A stretch of 64,000 nucleotides of DNA from Epiperipatus broadwayi (taxonomy: Eukaryota > Onychophora > Udeonychophora > Euonychophora > Peripatidae). Both the position numbers and the translations under genes were made by a program. Below are positions 35,732 to 48,000 of this stretch, in pieces. The notes under the pieces were generated by a model. That model made no database searches. It saw only the letters and a program-made list of their open reading frames with translations, and was not told the origin of the DNA. Within the stretch, counting starts at the first letter, position 1, and every line of letters begins with the position of its first letter. The stretch covers positions 14,114,348-14,178,347 of the forward strand of contig JAQFVV010006203.1 of assembly GCA_028023455.1 (NCBI GenBank), in the 5' to 3' direction.

Positions 35732-35999
35732 ATATTCAATAAGTGGGTAATCTAGTCTAATGAATGACTCATAAAAATTATTAACACCCTATATATTCTA
35801 TGGAAAAAAATGTTAATAAATTTCTCCATAATCTTTACTAAAATAGTATGGGTGAATCCTGGAGGTGGTGGTGGGCACTGAAGATGATAGGAGGGCCATG
35901 CCCTCCTAATATTTGCTATAATTTCTTCAATATTTAAATTAATGGGCAAATAACTTGGCCTTAACTTTTCAAATTTTCATCCATAATTTTGTTTATAAT

Positions 36000-38900
36000 C
36001 AATATATTTTTCATTCCGCAGCATATATATATATATCATTGAAGGTGTTTACTTAATCTGTCCATGCTAACAATCTGGAGTTTAAATCCATGTGAAACTT
36101 GAAAATAATTTCAAAGCATACTTAAGATTTTTCTTTTAAACTATAAATCTAATTACTATTTAGTAAATGGATATTCAGCTATTCTTAATTAGAATGAATA
36201 AATGAAAATTCTCACCTCCATATACTGATGAATAGTGGTGTTTCATTGTTTTCATTTAATGAAATATGTTTTGCAGTAAATTTTTGAGGCCGTCTTTAAC
36301 TTTTTTATTGATATGTATCAAATTTAAATGACTGCTTACTATAAATTTGAAATTATTAATATCACAAAACAATAAAGTATTCTCAATGTTCGGTATTTTC
36401 CTTGAATAATTATAAATTTTGATTCCCTAAAATAGTTTTGTTTCAACAGAAAAGAGTAAGAAAGTTGATTGTATTCTGCTATAACCTGAGCATATTTATG
36501 TTATTGTTTCACACAAAAAAACTCATAATCTTCAGTTTGTATTATTACAAATTTCTTATTTTCTAGTTATATAATTTATTTCAGTTTTTAATTAAATTTT
36601 TCACTAGCATTTTATTCACTTTAAACAATTTAGATAAGCATTCTAGGATCTTATGGTGTTCAAATTGGGATACATAATGGGGCTGAGAGCTGGTAATTAT
36701 CACATAATTGTCAGGTAATTATTCAGCATTGTTTAGAAAGTTTATCTAGCTATTCATAAACAAAAACTAAAGTAAATGGCCGTATAAAATTAAATTTGCT
36801 GTGTTGATCATAAAAATATAAAACTTTTGAATGAGAGTTTCATCAACTCTGAGGAAAGATCCCAATCTAATAGAGTCCTTTAACCAATTAATCAAAATGA
36901 AAATGTTACTTAAAGAGGTAGTTATCTTTTTTGTTTTGAAGTTTACTTTAAATATCTAATTTTTTCACTGACTGTGCATTAGAAGTTATGTAGAAAGATT
37001 TAGCATATCACTGTATAGCTTATTTATATATGTAATGGGACATACAGAGAAATGTCTTAAGAATTGATTTATTATTAGAATAATAATTATTAATAAGGAT
37101 CAAGGATGGGCAAATTTAGGATTTTTTTTTTTCCGGTTTGATGACCATATCCAATTCATTTAATAATGATTCATACATGGATCTCTAGTGATTTTTAATT
37201 AAAGGATATTGGTTTCATGGCAGATGAGTGTTGATGTTCTGAGCATCAAAATAAGTGAAATTGTGATTATGACAGCAATTTCACTATAGTGGGAGAGGTA
37301 TCACAGTTCATAGTACTTTTTTAAATCACTATACAAGTAACAGATATTTGCATAATTTAATATATTAATTTTATGAAAGCATTATGCTAAATAAGGTTGC
37401 AGGTTTTAAATTATAATAAAAATTGACAATTTTGCATTAAAATGTGTAGGTTTGTTACTGCTTCTCTAAAGTATCTCACCAATAAGTAATGTGTATTTTT
37501 AATCTGCCTTATTATCCATTTATGTGTTAAGTTCTCTGTCAAAAGACATTAAAGGGTACCATAGTAGTAGTTTATATATCAATTGAATTGGATACAGCCT
37601 TTTTATGATATTAGTCACCAACCTTTATCATCATTCATTTATTTTTAAAACATTACAAAAATCAAATATGGTATTTTTTTATATTATGCAAAACAGAATT
37701 CTGGGATAATTTTGCTTGAAGCAAGGATGTTGGATATTCCACCTGAATTACATATAAATATTTATTACCCTTTTTCTTCAAAGTCTTAAATTTTTTTATT
37801 AAGGATTGATATATATGTATAAATATCAATTGATCTCGATCATATATATATATATTTAACTTTGATCCATTGTTTTGAGACTAAAAGATGTCGGATTTGA
37901 AATTTTCAAAATAGTTAGAAAAAAAAAAAACAGTCGGGTATTTTTTTTTTTTGTAGTTATCCAATATTTTGGAAAATCGTAAAAACTCTCCAATTGGTAG
38001 TTAATTAGACATATTACAAAAATAATTTTATAATTCTTTCATCAGAAGACTAACATTTAAGTGTCTAGTAATATATATACTTTATTTCATTGAGTGTTTA
38101 TCCGGAAATGTTTTTTACTTTCTAGAGATACTAGAATGAATTATTTAAGGATTTACATACTAATAACTTTAAAAAATTTGATTATTAATAAATAATTTGC
38201 AAATACATTCATCATAATATAAAACAAAAACTTTTAAGAAAACTGGTGGAAAAGATTGAAAGCATAATAATATGATATACTTTTTTTTTAAGTGTCATAG
38301 CATCGGCCGGGACATGAACCCGCAACCCAGGCAACTGCCTGCAAGTGCATATGATTATACTTTATATTTAATATATCACCTCATGATTACTAAATAAAGT
38401 AGCATTTGGCTTTCCTATTTATTTTCAGCACCTATGAAAGAAATAGCAATTTATTTTTATGTATTGTAAAGTTGAGTTGTCATTGATTATACAGTCCAAC
38501 AGTAGATGGCTCTTCATCAGAATAATAAATGCTATTAGGATTCATGTTGGACATAATTTATTATATCTGACATGAAAGACTTTGCTTACTAATGCTAGTT
38601 GACAAATGGATATCTGGAGAGTTAAGTAAGTCCTAGGGCAGTCTGAAATTTTTTTGTGTGAAAAAGACATCAAACGTATCAATATATAAATGCTCAATTA
38701 CATAATACACTCGCTATATGATTTAGAATAGTGAATTCAAGAGCTAAATGTTTTGGGTTCAATTCTTAGGTGAATGAAGAACAAAATTTTGAATAGAATT
38801 ATTGAATATGAGGATTATATAATCTAAATAAATAATTATACCATTATTTAATGAATAGAGGGATAACACTAGTAAAATCTTATGATTTTTTTTTTTACTC

Positions 38901-41570
38901 GACATTTGCAATAGAAACTATGCTTACTGTGGCTTCTTTTTTGGAGTCAAGAATCTCAGCCACTGCTCAGAGTAACTTTTTATTCTATACTAGGGCCATC
39001 TTTTGTAAGCTTGAGTAATTTGTCAGTGCTGCTTCTTATTTAAGGTGGTCAATAACTAGAAACTAGTCTGGTAATGTGATTATACATTATCACGTGGAAT
39101 CCATTGATTAATTAAACTTACAATAACTGACTAGAGTAGATAGTTTAAATTATTTCTATTGGAAATATAATAAAAGACATGAAATTGTTGTCTTTAGAGA
39201 GAACATCTTATGATTATTCAAAAGAAATTCACAAAAGGGTTCCAAATAAAAGCAAACAGATTTATAATTATTTAAAAGCTTTTTTTTGAAATGATTTTTG
39301 TAGTTACAACATGGTGAAATCCCATCCTAAAAAGTGAAATAATATCCTTTTTTAAATATTAAAAATTGTATTCATGATAATAAGCAATATAAAAGATGGA
39401 ATCCATTGCAAAGGAAATTGATTTAAGTTAACATTGTATATTATGCACTATAAAAAATTATATGTGATAAGTAAGATATTTAATAAATAGGTATTAAAAA
39501 ATTTAATTAATAAAATACAACTAAAGGGCATAAAAATATTTTGTTATAAAATTACCTAAGAAGAAACATTTCCGAAAAGTTCATTTTAACAGCTTCATCT
39601 TTCGACATATTTGTATTTTTATCAGTAATGAAATCTCCATATTGTTAGAAACATAAAAATTGCTGTCAATATTTTAATCCAATTTTTTTTTATTTTAAAA
39701 AAAAAATATGTTTGATTTTCTAAAACAGGTGATTTTTTTTTTCTCGTATTGTTCATAATCTAACAAATGTAAATATTTTTTTTTTGTTATAAATAATTTC
39801 AATAAAGGATTTAAAAAGTTAACGTATGTTTTTATAGTTCTGCAATAATCCTATTAAACATTTTAATATATATTGCGTCTGCATACATATTAAAATGTTC
39901 AATAAGATTTTTTTACTGGCAATCTTCAGTTTACATGATTATTCAAATTGTCAATTTTTTCATGTACATACTTAATTGTTTTAATACATGAAAATAAATA
40001 AGCACTATAATATATTATAAGAAATGTTCACACAGCACGAAACAAACAAAAACTGACCTATAATGTACATATAAAAATGTGTTCCTCCATTTTATATTAC
40101 ACTGGTAATTATATATGAAAGTCTAAATTTACATGCATTATATTTCGATAAGTAAAGGACTTTACATCAGGAAATTGTTTTCAGTGCTATAATATCTCCC
40201 AGTCACTGTATGATAAGTAATATAATGTCTTGCAATGTTTAACATCCAAATATATAAATTGTTATTTATATGGTTAGTGGGTCAGATTGTACCTCTGAAT
40301 AAATTAAAGGGGTCTTCATTTTTGGCCAATTCCAAAAAAAAATTGCATGAAAAATGTATTATTGAGCAATGTGAATCAAATTTCCATAGAAATAATGTTT
40401 AATAAGTACATGGAATAATGCAAAAAAGAATTGATAAAGTTATATAAAAGAACTGAATTTGTAAGGAAACCTGTAGAAGTGAATAAATTTTAAGAGTATT
40501 AATCAATATCGTATTAGTAAAAAAAAAAAAATTATTTATACAATAAGAAAAACAAACTATTTCTAAGAAGATAGGTATTGTCATGAACTGTGTTGAAAAA
40601 TTCTATAAAACTACGTTGTAATAAAAACCCAAGGAAAAGTACCATCTACAACTAGTATATCTTCTGAATTACTAAGGAATTTAAATGAAGAAATGAGACA
40701 AAATCTATGAAAAAGAAAAAAGCTTCAGATAATGATTGTATTATTACCAACATCTTAACAGAATCAGATGAAGAAATATAGAATTTTGGGTGAAGTTATG
40801 TACCAAATGTCTAAACGATAAAGAGGTATCAGATGATTGCAAGAATGCAGTGTTCTTAATTTTTTAATAACCATATTTATATTCCTTGATTAGGATTGTC
40901 ATAATGTAACAAAATATTACATTATTCTTGCTTATCACATTACTTTTAAATAGCAAATCTATTTATCCTACTTCAGTTATGACATCTAGTATAAGTTAAA
41001 ATAATCATTAGAAGTCGGATAGTAGTGCTTAATACACTCACCGAGAAATTGTTATCGGATCTATGTAATTATGTAAACAGATTGGTTCAAGTTTAAAAGA
41101 CTTTGAATTTCTGGTTGTCATTAAGATTAATTTCTTAATAGCATCATCCATTGCCCTGCAATATATCAGAACTCCAACAAAGCTGAAAATTATTAAATTT
41201 ATCTGATCTCCAATGCAACCATTAGCATATATAACATAAAAGCTCAATTTATACTCAGTGATCATGAAAAATGAACATTACTTTGAGTGGACTAACTCTA
41301 AAGCCTACTATCCTAACTACTAGTTTATATGATGAAAAATCCTTACGTGTTTTGAGAATTTTCTGAATGCCATCTGTTATTTGATTTTTATAAATACTAA
41401 AGGTATGCTATATTGGTAATTAATATGTGCTTGAATTACAAATATTAGATGCAATTGGAAGTAGAGTAAGTTATGCAATCATTTTCTTCCAATTGTCTGA
41501 ATACTAATTCTTAATCAGACAATCGGGACTTTCTGATGCATTCTGAATCGGCATTAGCTTTAAAGATTCA
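36000..41570. other. Intergenic, AT-rich; one tRNA-like segment
   Basis: No gene seen. At 38295-38345 the - strand has GGGTTGCGGGTTCATGTCCC, a tRNA B-box-like segment that is more G+C-rich than its surroundings. A small palindrome (about 39848-39910) pairs ATTAAACATTTTAATAT with ATTAAAATGTTCAATA. Confidence 0.6.
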
Positions 41571-41623
41571 AAATGTTATATATAGAGTAAGTAAAAAAAC
41601 ACTCTTAACAAGCTTCAAAAATA

Positions 41624-41678
41624 CCCTCAACCCCAGACCGCGGTTTCTGCATCTAGCGTCATCAGTGAGGTGTTAGGG
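41624..41678 (-). ncRNA. Hammerhead ribozyme, family C, inverted copy
   Basis: Read on the - strand: CCCTAACACCTCA, CTGATGA, a short hairpin around TAGAT, GAAA, stem III ACCGCGGT, C17, then TGGGGTTGAGGG. Stem I pairs CCTCA with TGGGG and CCC with GGG. Stem II has two firm pairs. Confidence 0.65.
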
Positions 41679-41791
41679 ATTAAAAATACTAGAACTAGTC
41701 TAGCATTTTATCAATGCCTAACTATTGAGAAGAAAATCTGAAACTTTCAGACATTTAAATGTCCAAAAATCCTAGTTCTAGTATTTTTAAT

Positions 41792-41846
41792 CCCTAACAC
41801 CTCGCTGATGACACTAGATGCAGAAACCGCGGTCTGGGGTTGAGGG
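41792..41846 (+). ncRNA. Hammerhead ribozyme, family C, array copy 1
   Basis: CTGATGA at 41805-41811, GAAA at 41823-41826, stem III CCGCGG at 41827-41832 closed by the A-U pair, then C41834; cleavage predicted after 41834. Stem I pairs CCTCG with TGGGG. Stem II (41812-41822) has a mismatch and is the weak point of this copy. Confidence 0.65.
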
Positions 41847-42144
41847 TATTTTTGAAGCTTGTTAAGAGTTTGTTTTTTATTTACTCTATATATAACATTT
41901 GTAAATATGAGCTTTATTAAAATTAGGTCATCTGACTTGATGTTTTATCAATTTAATTTTAGTTTTTTTTGCTTTGGCGATTTTATATTGCTAGAGCCAT
42001 TAATATATGGTGTATCTGAATTTGGTTGTCCCATATGGCTATTTGAGTTAGATAGCTGGATTTTTGGACATTTAAATGTCTGAAAGTTTTCTTCTCAATA
42101 GTTAGGCATTGATAAAATGCTAGACTAGTTCTAGTATTTTTAAT

Positions 42145-42199
42145 CCCTAACACATCGCTGATGACGCTAGATGCAGAAACCATGGTCTGGGGTTGAGGG
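42145..42199 (+). ncRNA. Hammerhead ribozyme, family C, array copy 2
   Basis: Core CTGATGA and GAAA intact. Stem III is CCATGG where the other copies have CCGCGG: two changes that keep the palindrome. Stem II is GC/GC around TAGAT. Stem I has one mismatch (CATCG against TGGGG). Cleavage predicted after C42187. Confidence 0.65.
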
Positions 42200-42520
42200 T
42201 ATTTTAAAAGCTTGATAAGAGTGTGTATTTTTACGTACTCTATATATAACATTTGTAAATACGAGCATTATTAAAATTAGATCATATGACATCTGATTTG
42301 ATTTTTTATCAATTTAATTTTAGTTTTTGCTATTAAGGCTTTGGCAATTTTATATTGCTAGAGCTATTAATATATGGTATATCTGAATTTAGTTCATTCT
42401 TATACGGCTATTTGAGTTAGATAGCTGGATTTTTGGACATTTAAATGTCTGAAGATTTCAGATTTCCTTCTCAATAGTTAGGCATTGATAAAATGCTAGA
42501 CTAGTTCTAGTATTTTTATT

Positions 42521-42575
42521 CCCTAACACCTCACTGATGACGCTAGATGCTGAAACCGCAGTCTGGGGTTGAGGG
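42521..42575 (+). ncRNA. Hammerhead ribozyme, family C, array copy 3, slightly decayed
   Basis: CTGATGA and GAAA are present, and stem I (CCTCA/TGGGG) is perfect. Stem III reads CCGCAG and loses one pair, and the base before GAAA differs from the other copies. Predicted cleavage after C42563. Confidence 0.55.
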
Positions 42576-43394
42576 TATTTTTGAACCTTGTTAAGTGTTT
42601 GTTTTTTACTTACTCTATATATAACATTTGTAAATACGAGCTTTATTAAAATTAGGTCATCTGACTTGATTTTTTTATCAATTCAAAATGTATTAATTTG
42701 ACATCTGTTTAAACATCCTTGCAAACATTAATATGTGGCATTTGAATATATTACAGAGTTCATAGAGTTTTATGTAATTTATTAATTTAATGGATGTTTG
42801 ATTTAGTAAGCTTGATTTTTTTAAACAAATAGTTAAAGCTAAGTGATTGATAGTAAATGCAGGCTAAGTATTAAATTAATTCTACCATTATCTTATATAT
42901 AAAATCCATATCTTCTTTGCTGTTTGACTGGTCAATGTATGTTCAAAGTCACTCAAATTCACAACCACTGCTTATGCGAAGGAAGTAATTCGATCATTAA
43001 ATAAAAACACTGGGGGAAAAAATCAGTATGAGTGCTTTTAATTAAGAGATACAGTACATATTCTGTAGTAAACCTTTTCAGGGAGCTGTAGAAATAGCCA
43101 CAAATGCCAATTCAATATTATGGTATGCTTGTTCATGGTCTCAATGCTCTAATATAGTTCAGATGAATGATAAACTTATCAATGTGTAATTTAAAATGTA
43201 AAAAACTTATAGATTAGCAATGTTTAATTAAAAAACATTTACAGTAAATCTTTAAAAAATTATTAAAGTAATAATTAAATATATATATATAATAAAAAAA
43301 ATACAAAAACAATTGGTATTTTTGTATGCTGATGTTAATAAACAGTAACTATTAATAAAGCTAAAAAAAAAAAAAACTTGCTGCTATCAAAAAA

Positions 43395-43656
43395 AAATTC
43401 AGTTTTTTATTCAAGGAATGCTCAGTAAATATATATCTAAATAATTGTTCAGGTCCAATGTCTTTTTTGTCATGTGAACTGATGTACTGGTACCTTCTAA
43501 CAGTTTTAACAGTGTTGTCACTTCCATCAGGACTGTAACCCTCACAAATTGGATTTTAGGGTGTGGCACAGCACTATTTCGAAGATCCCAATATTTGCGA
43601 GAAATCATCTGAGACAAGTAAGATGGCTGCTTCGAACTCTGAAAATTGTCAAACAC
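43395..43656 (-). pseudogene. Coding-like segment, product not recognised
   Basis: A 262-bp stretch with clearly higher G+C than its surroundings. On the - strand one frame is open for 81 codons from ATG at 43656. Another frame, with two stops, reads as protein-like: FEAAILLVSDDFSQILGSS, then GYSPDGSDNTVKTVRRYQYI and DIGPEQLFRYIFTEHS. The second looks more natural in composition, suggesting a decayed exon or retro-copy. I cannot name the family. Confidence 0.3.
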
Positions 43657-43662
43657 CGGAGT

Positions 43663-44350
43663 CGGCTTTCATTTTAATAGTTTGTTATAATTATTAACTT
43701 TAGTACGTAAATTTCAATCCAATTTACCTTTAATTACTGTCTGAAAAAGGGTAAAATTTACTTTTTTTTAATTAGAAAAGTACCGTAACTTTTCCTATCC
43801 ACACACCCAAATAAACCTGTCTCTGATTAATTACTATCCAAAAAAGTCTCCGCTATATTTACTATTATTTGTTATTAAAACAGTAATGTAACTTTTTATA
43901 TAAACATACATACACAAAAAAAGAAAATGCCAGTCTCTGATTAATTACTGTCCCAAAAAATCAAAATCAGCTTTCATTTTAAAATTTTGTTTGAATTTTT
44001 AAATTTTGTGGAAGTTGTAATATAATTGACTTTGATTTCAAAACATAGCTTTTGATTAATTAATGTCCCAAAAGGCTAAATTTTACTCTTATTTTCTATT
44101 AAAAAGGAACATAGCTTTTTATATCCACACACCCAAAAAAGTCAGTCTCTGATTAATTCCTGTCCAAAAAAGTCTAATGTACTATTATTTTCTATTAGAA
44201 AGTAATGTAATTTTTTATCTACACACAAAAAAAAAACCAGTCTCTGATTAATTATTGTCCCTAAAAGTCAGCTTTCATTTTGATATTTCGTTTGAATTTT
44301 TTAATTTTATATAAATTGTAATATAATTTACTTTTATTTCCTATTCCAAA
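43663..44350. repeat. Tandem repeat with about 300-bp higher-order unit
   Basis: GCTTTCATTTT begins at 43664, 43969 and 44270 (period about 305 then 301). Inside, TCTCTGATTAATT or a variant recurs at about 43820, 43933, 44050, 44145 and 44240, so each large unit contains about three diverged subunits of 95-117 bp. Subunits also share a TCCAAAAAAGTC-like segment. Confidence 0.75.
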
Positions 44351-44359
44351 AATAAAGTC

Positions 44360-45680
44360 TAATTCTATAGAATTGCTGGCCTGGGAACATATCTATGTGT
44401 TTTTGCTTAGCATTAATAACATCAAGCGGCTGACATGATAGAACAGAACAATACTGAAATTTTTATCAAAATGTGATATACAAAGATTTTTAAATATACT
44501 AGCATTAATTAAAAGATTCCAAAAATCATGCTTGTTTTTAAATTCAAATTCCAAATTCATTAAAAATATTATTTAGACTTTTTTAAGTATTTAATTTATA
44601 ATAAAATTCTATTTTAAATTCAGAATTATTTAACCCTTTACGTATTTTGATTCCAGGAAATTAGAAAATATCTACAAATTTTTTTGTCTGTTTATTTCTA
44701 CTTTTCCTTTCAACTTTATATATATTTGTGGACATACATTACATTATTGTGTGCTATGTAAGTCCTGTTGCAATAGATATATTTTTAACATTGAACATGT
44801 AATGAGAATTTTTGTATATTTATTTAGATAAAAGCAATGTAGTTAAGCCAACAACCAATTAAAACTGGAAATTTAAATCTGAAATCATTTCAACTAGTAA
44901 AAGTGTTTTGTCTGACTTAGCTTTAAACTAAAAATAAAACTGCTTTTAGCTTAGTATTATAAATATTAGTAAATATATATATATGTCTAATTTTTGATTC
45001 TTATAATATCTAAAATAGTAAACAAAAAGTAGTTTCACTTTTACTGTAACCTATTATCTACAAAATAAATCATATTGACTTTTATATTTGATTGAAGGTG
45101 CAATTTCCACAATAAATTTAATTCATGTGATTTTAAAAAAGGAATTTAAGCATTTAAAAAATTATTAATTTTAAATTTATTCACAAATAATAAAATTTTA
45201 CATGTAAATTTTAAAATAGGACCTTTATTAGTAATTTAAAATTATTCTACATAAAATTGTGATTAAAATATCTAATACTTATTTACTGATTATATTTGTA
45301 TTAACGCTTTTTGTAAAAATCAGAATGCCTTATACAATTTTAATCCAAGATATAACAGCAAAGACATCCTTTAAACCTTTCACATCTGTGACATAATGGT
45401 CTTCGGTTAAAACTTATTATTATTGCTTCCTTAAATTGTACTTATACAGGCATCAATTGTAATATTTCACTATTTTTTTTTAAAAAAAAGAAGCAAAATC
45501 ATGTATTTTCAAAAAAATTTTATTTTTAAAAAATCTAAAGATACTAATATAAGCAAAAAGCAGAAAGATCAAAGTATTTTAATCCTGTTCTCCATATCTT
45601 TGATGACTTTTGTTGTTTTTCAATCTCAAAAGCATTTATAAAATTATATTTAAGAAAATTTTTGAAATACAAAAAATAAT
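44360..45680. other. Intergenic, AT-rich, nothing recognised
   Basis: No coding exon, hairpin or organised repeat could be supported here. Confidence 0.6.
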
Positions 45681-45844
45681 TCTATGTGTTTTACACACAG
45701 ACAATGAAGCTTAAAAAAAATTTTTTTAATAAAATATCAGTGCTTTCAGGAAATATGTAATCCCATGTTTACAGATTTAAGTTTAATGAAAAAATATATA
45801 TTATGCACATGCTATGCAAACATATTTAAACCTATGTGCATCAT

Positions 45845-46188
45845 TCACAAAGTCCATTTTCTTGAAATGAAAAAGCAAGCTTCTCTTCGATTAATTGTTG
45901 TAGGATCACTTGCTATGTAGCAAGCTTCTTTAACCTTTCTTTTTGTATCATTTCTCTCTGTACAAACAATACTCGCTGCTGATGGTTGAAAAACATGGCC
46001 AATGTTTTTCTCATGTTCTGCAAATATTGAATTACCCTGTGTTTTTGTCCTATTACATACATATTTATGTTGAGATAATCTGATTACAATATTTGCCTTG
46101 GTTTCACCATAATATGAGGTGTGGCAATTATTGTGGGTTTTATATATAACATGAGTAGTTAATTCAGGTGTTATTTTATCTTTAGTAT
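45845..46188 (-). pseudogene. Penelope-like element, GIY-YIG endonuclease domain, frameshifted
   Basis: On the - strand the first part reads THVIYKTHNNCHTSYYGET then IRLSQHKY, the Y-x-C-YxGET-R-H pattern of the GIY-YIG domain of Penelope-like retroelements. After a frameshift near 46030 it continues AEHEKNIGHVF, IVCTERNDTKRKVKEACYIA and TINREACFFISRKWTL, ending in a stop at 45847-45845. The conserved R, E (in KEA) and N (in INR) of the C-terminal half are present. About 160 bp of 3' UTR follow, also present in the copy at 49.7 kb. No reverse transcriptase was recognised nearby. Confidence 0.7.
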
Positions 46189-46194
46189 ATGGAG

Positions 46195-46260
46195 TGTATG
46201 GAGAGTTTTGCCTGTTTTAATAACAGTAATGTGCTAGCATAAGAAATAGTGATCATGTGG
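46195..46260 (+). repeat. Half of a family B MITE
   Basis: GTATGGAGAGTTTTGCCTG, then TTTTAATAACAGTAATGTGC and GTGATCATGTGG: the right half of the element only. It lies between the two Penelope-like fragments. Confidence 0.75.
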
Positions 46261-46516
46261 AGGAAGGTGAATGAGAGGCAATTTCAAATTCATTGGAAAG
46301 TTTATTAATTATTTGGTTGGATAGTGAGTGGATATAAGTAATAAGGGTGCATGGTTTGTTTTCCTTCTGTTGATTTATTTTATAGAAAAATAGTTTAACT
46401 TTTTTATTGATAATTGTCCTTTTATGTCTTATTTTGACAAGATAATCTATATAATATATTAGATTATCTCTCATATCAGCTTCATATTTGCATAATGAGT
46501 AGTTTCTAAAAAGAAA

Positions 46517-46600
46517 TTTCAACCATTTGCAGCAAGTATTGTTTGTACAAAGAGAAATGATATAAAAAGGAAGTTTAAAGAAGCTTTCTACATAATGTAG
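46517..46600 (+). pseudogene. Second Penelope-like GIY-YIG fragment, opposite strand
   Basis: The + strand reads FQPFAASIVCTKRND then IKRKFKEAFY, matching FQPSAASIVCTERND and KVKEACY of the - strand copy. It stops at TAG about 46600. Only about 25 codons remain. Confidence 0.65.
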
Positions 46601-46945
46601 CGGTCAGTTCACCTACTCACTCAATTCGATCTAAAATCTCAACACAAGTACCTCGAGTCCAATCATGTGCAAGATACATATGTCAGGAACACTCATGAAC
46701 TCTGGCCTGTATGCCCAGATTTCAGATTCAATTACTTATGAGCAGCAAGTCTGATGATACTAGAATATTTAATTTACCACTGGCCAACATCACCCATCGG
46801 AGAAGCAAAGAGACTCAGGGGGAAATCATGGCAGGTGGGCGCATACATTGCCATAGATAAACACATATGCTTGACCTTAGTGGGATATTATAACTCTATA
46901 AATCCTGACATTTATACCTTAATAATTACTTCAAAAGTGAACTAA
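46600..46945. other. Less AT-rich segment, unrecognised
   Basis: This segment is richer in G+C than its neighbours. A 63-codon + strand frame at 46754-46945 has no recognisable product. It may belong to an old repeat. Confidence 0.3.
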
Positions 46946-47639
46946 ATCAGTTAAATAAGTAACTAGCAATGATCAGAGATGTTTGATTTTAAGATTATAT
47001 TTATTAATGAACATAAATAGAAATAAGACATTTGTGCATTTGAATTATATTAAATAATGATTAGCTTCATATTACAATAAGTTATCTTGTGCTTATTCAC
47101 ATGTTAAGATAGGCATTTACAGGTAAGTTGATATTATTAATACTTTTGATGAGACGTTATGACATTTCAATATTGGATCTAACACAATTATATAGTGTAC
47201 AATATGATGACTCGCCCAAATTACGGAAAAGATACAACCGTGACTAATCCAGAGGTTACATAATTGTCGGTTCACTGACCAATCAAGTTATCACAAGTTA
47301 TTATAAATGGGAATATGTTTAATAAAAATTTATTCACTTTATTTGCTTGATTAACATATATAATTGAATTTCAAAAAATCTTCCACATTTCACTTTTCAG
47401 CAAAAAAACTTTTAATATTGATTACAGTTTTGACTGTACCATGCAGTCTTCATCAGATCTACAAAATTTGAATACACATAAAAATACAACCATTAACATA
47501 TGTGGGAGTATTTCTATAATTATTGTATTTAGAGTTATTAAACAACTCATTTATAGAAAATTACTTAATTTGCAAAATACGTTTAATTAGACCATAATAT
47601 TAGATAATAGATATGTATAGGTTTAAGCTTTTTAAAAAG

Positions 47640-48000
47640 GAATATAATATAACGAATGTTGCGGTGTTAGCATAATGGCCGACTAAGATTTACGGATCCA
47701 TTTTTTGGGAATGCTTTATCATTTGGAAAATAAAAGAATATGCTGACTTGCCACACCCACATTTTGTGGAATCAGTTTAATTGAGTTAAGGGTCTCAGAC
47801 GGAGTTGCAATGGGCCAAACTTTGCCGGAATTCCCATGCATTGCTCTCATTATGCAAGTAGTACTGTCCAGGGTTATTCATTGTGCCAATTACGACCTAA
47901 AGATGACGCAATGATTCGGGCATTCTGAAGCACTATAAAGCTTAATATAGGGAGTAATAGCCTATGCTAACAATGTGTTGGATGGACTAATAATTAATCA
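47640..48000. other. Less AT-rich segment, unrecognised repeat candidate
   Basis: The stretch from GTTGCGGTGTTAGCATAATG onward is more G+C-rich than its surroundings and has no long open frame. GTTAGCATAATGG slightly resembles a tRNA D arm, but there is no B box at the proper distance. Around it (46950-49630) the only other thing seen is a degenerate hammerhead-like core at 47421-47463 on the - strand. Confidence 0.3.

Larger units (their letters stand above)
41575..42690 (+). mobile_element. Family C tandem array with four hammerhead motifs
   Basis: An inverted arm (41575-41710) is followed by three head-to-tail units whose ribozymes start at 41792, 42145 and 42521, periods 353 and 376 bp. 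Each unit shares CTATATATAACATTTGTAAA, an AATTAGGTCAT-like segment, GGACATTTAAATGTC and TAGTATTTTTAATCCCTAAC. No protein is encoded. The direct repetition of a ribozyme-bounded monomer is the retrozyme pattern. Confidence 0.8.

Noticed and set aside
38500-38545. CTGATGA on the - strand followed by a hairpin-like AGAGCC segment
   Set aside because: No GAAA after the hairpin and no stem I pairing, so not a hammerhead.
41575-42690. CRISPR-like array because of regular repeats
   Set aside because: The repeat units are 353-376 bp with no spacer pattern, in a eukaryotic genome. The periodicity comes from ribozyme-bounded monomers.
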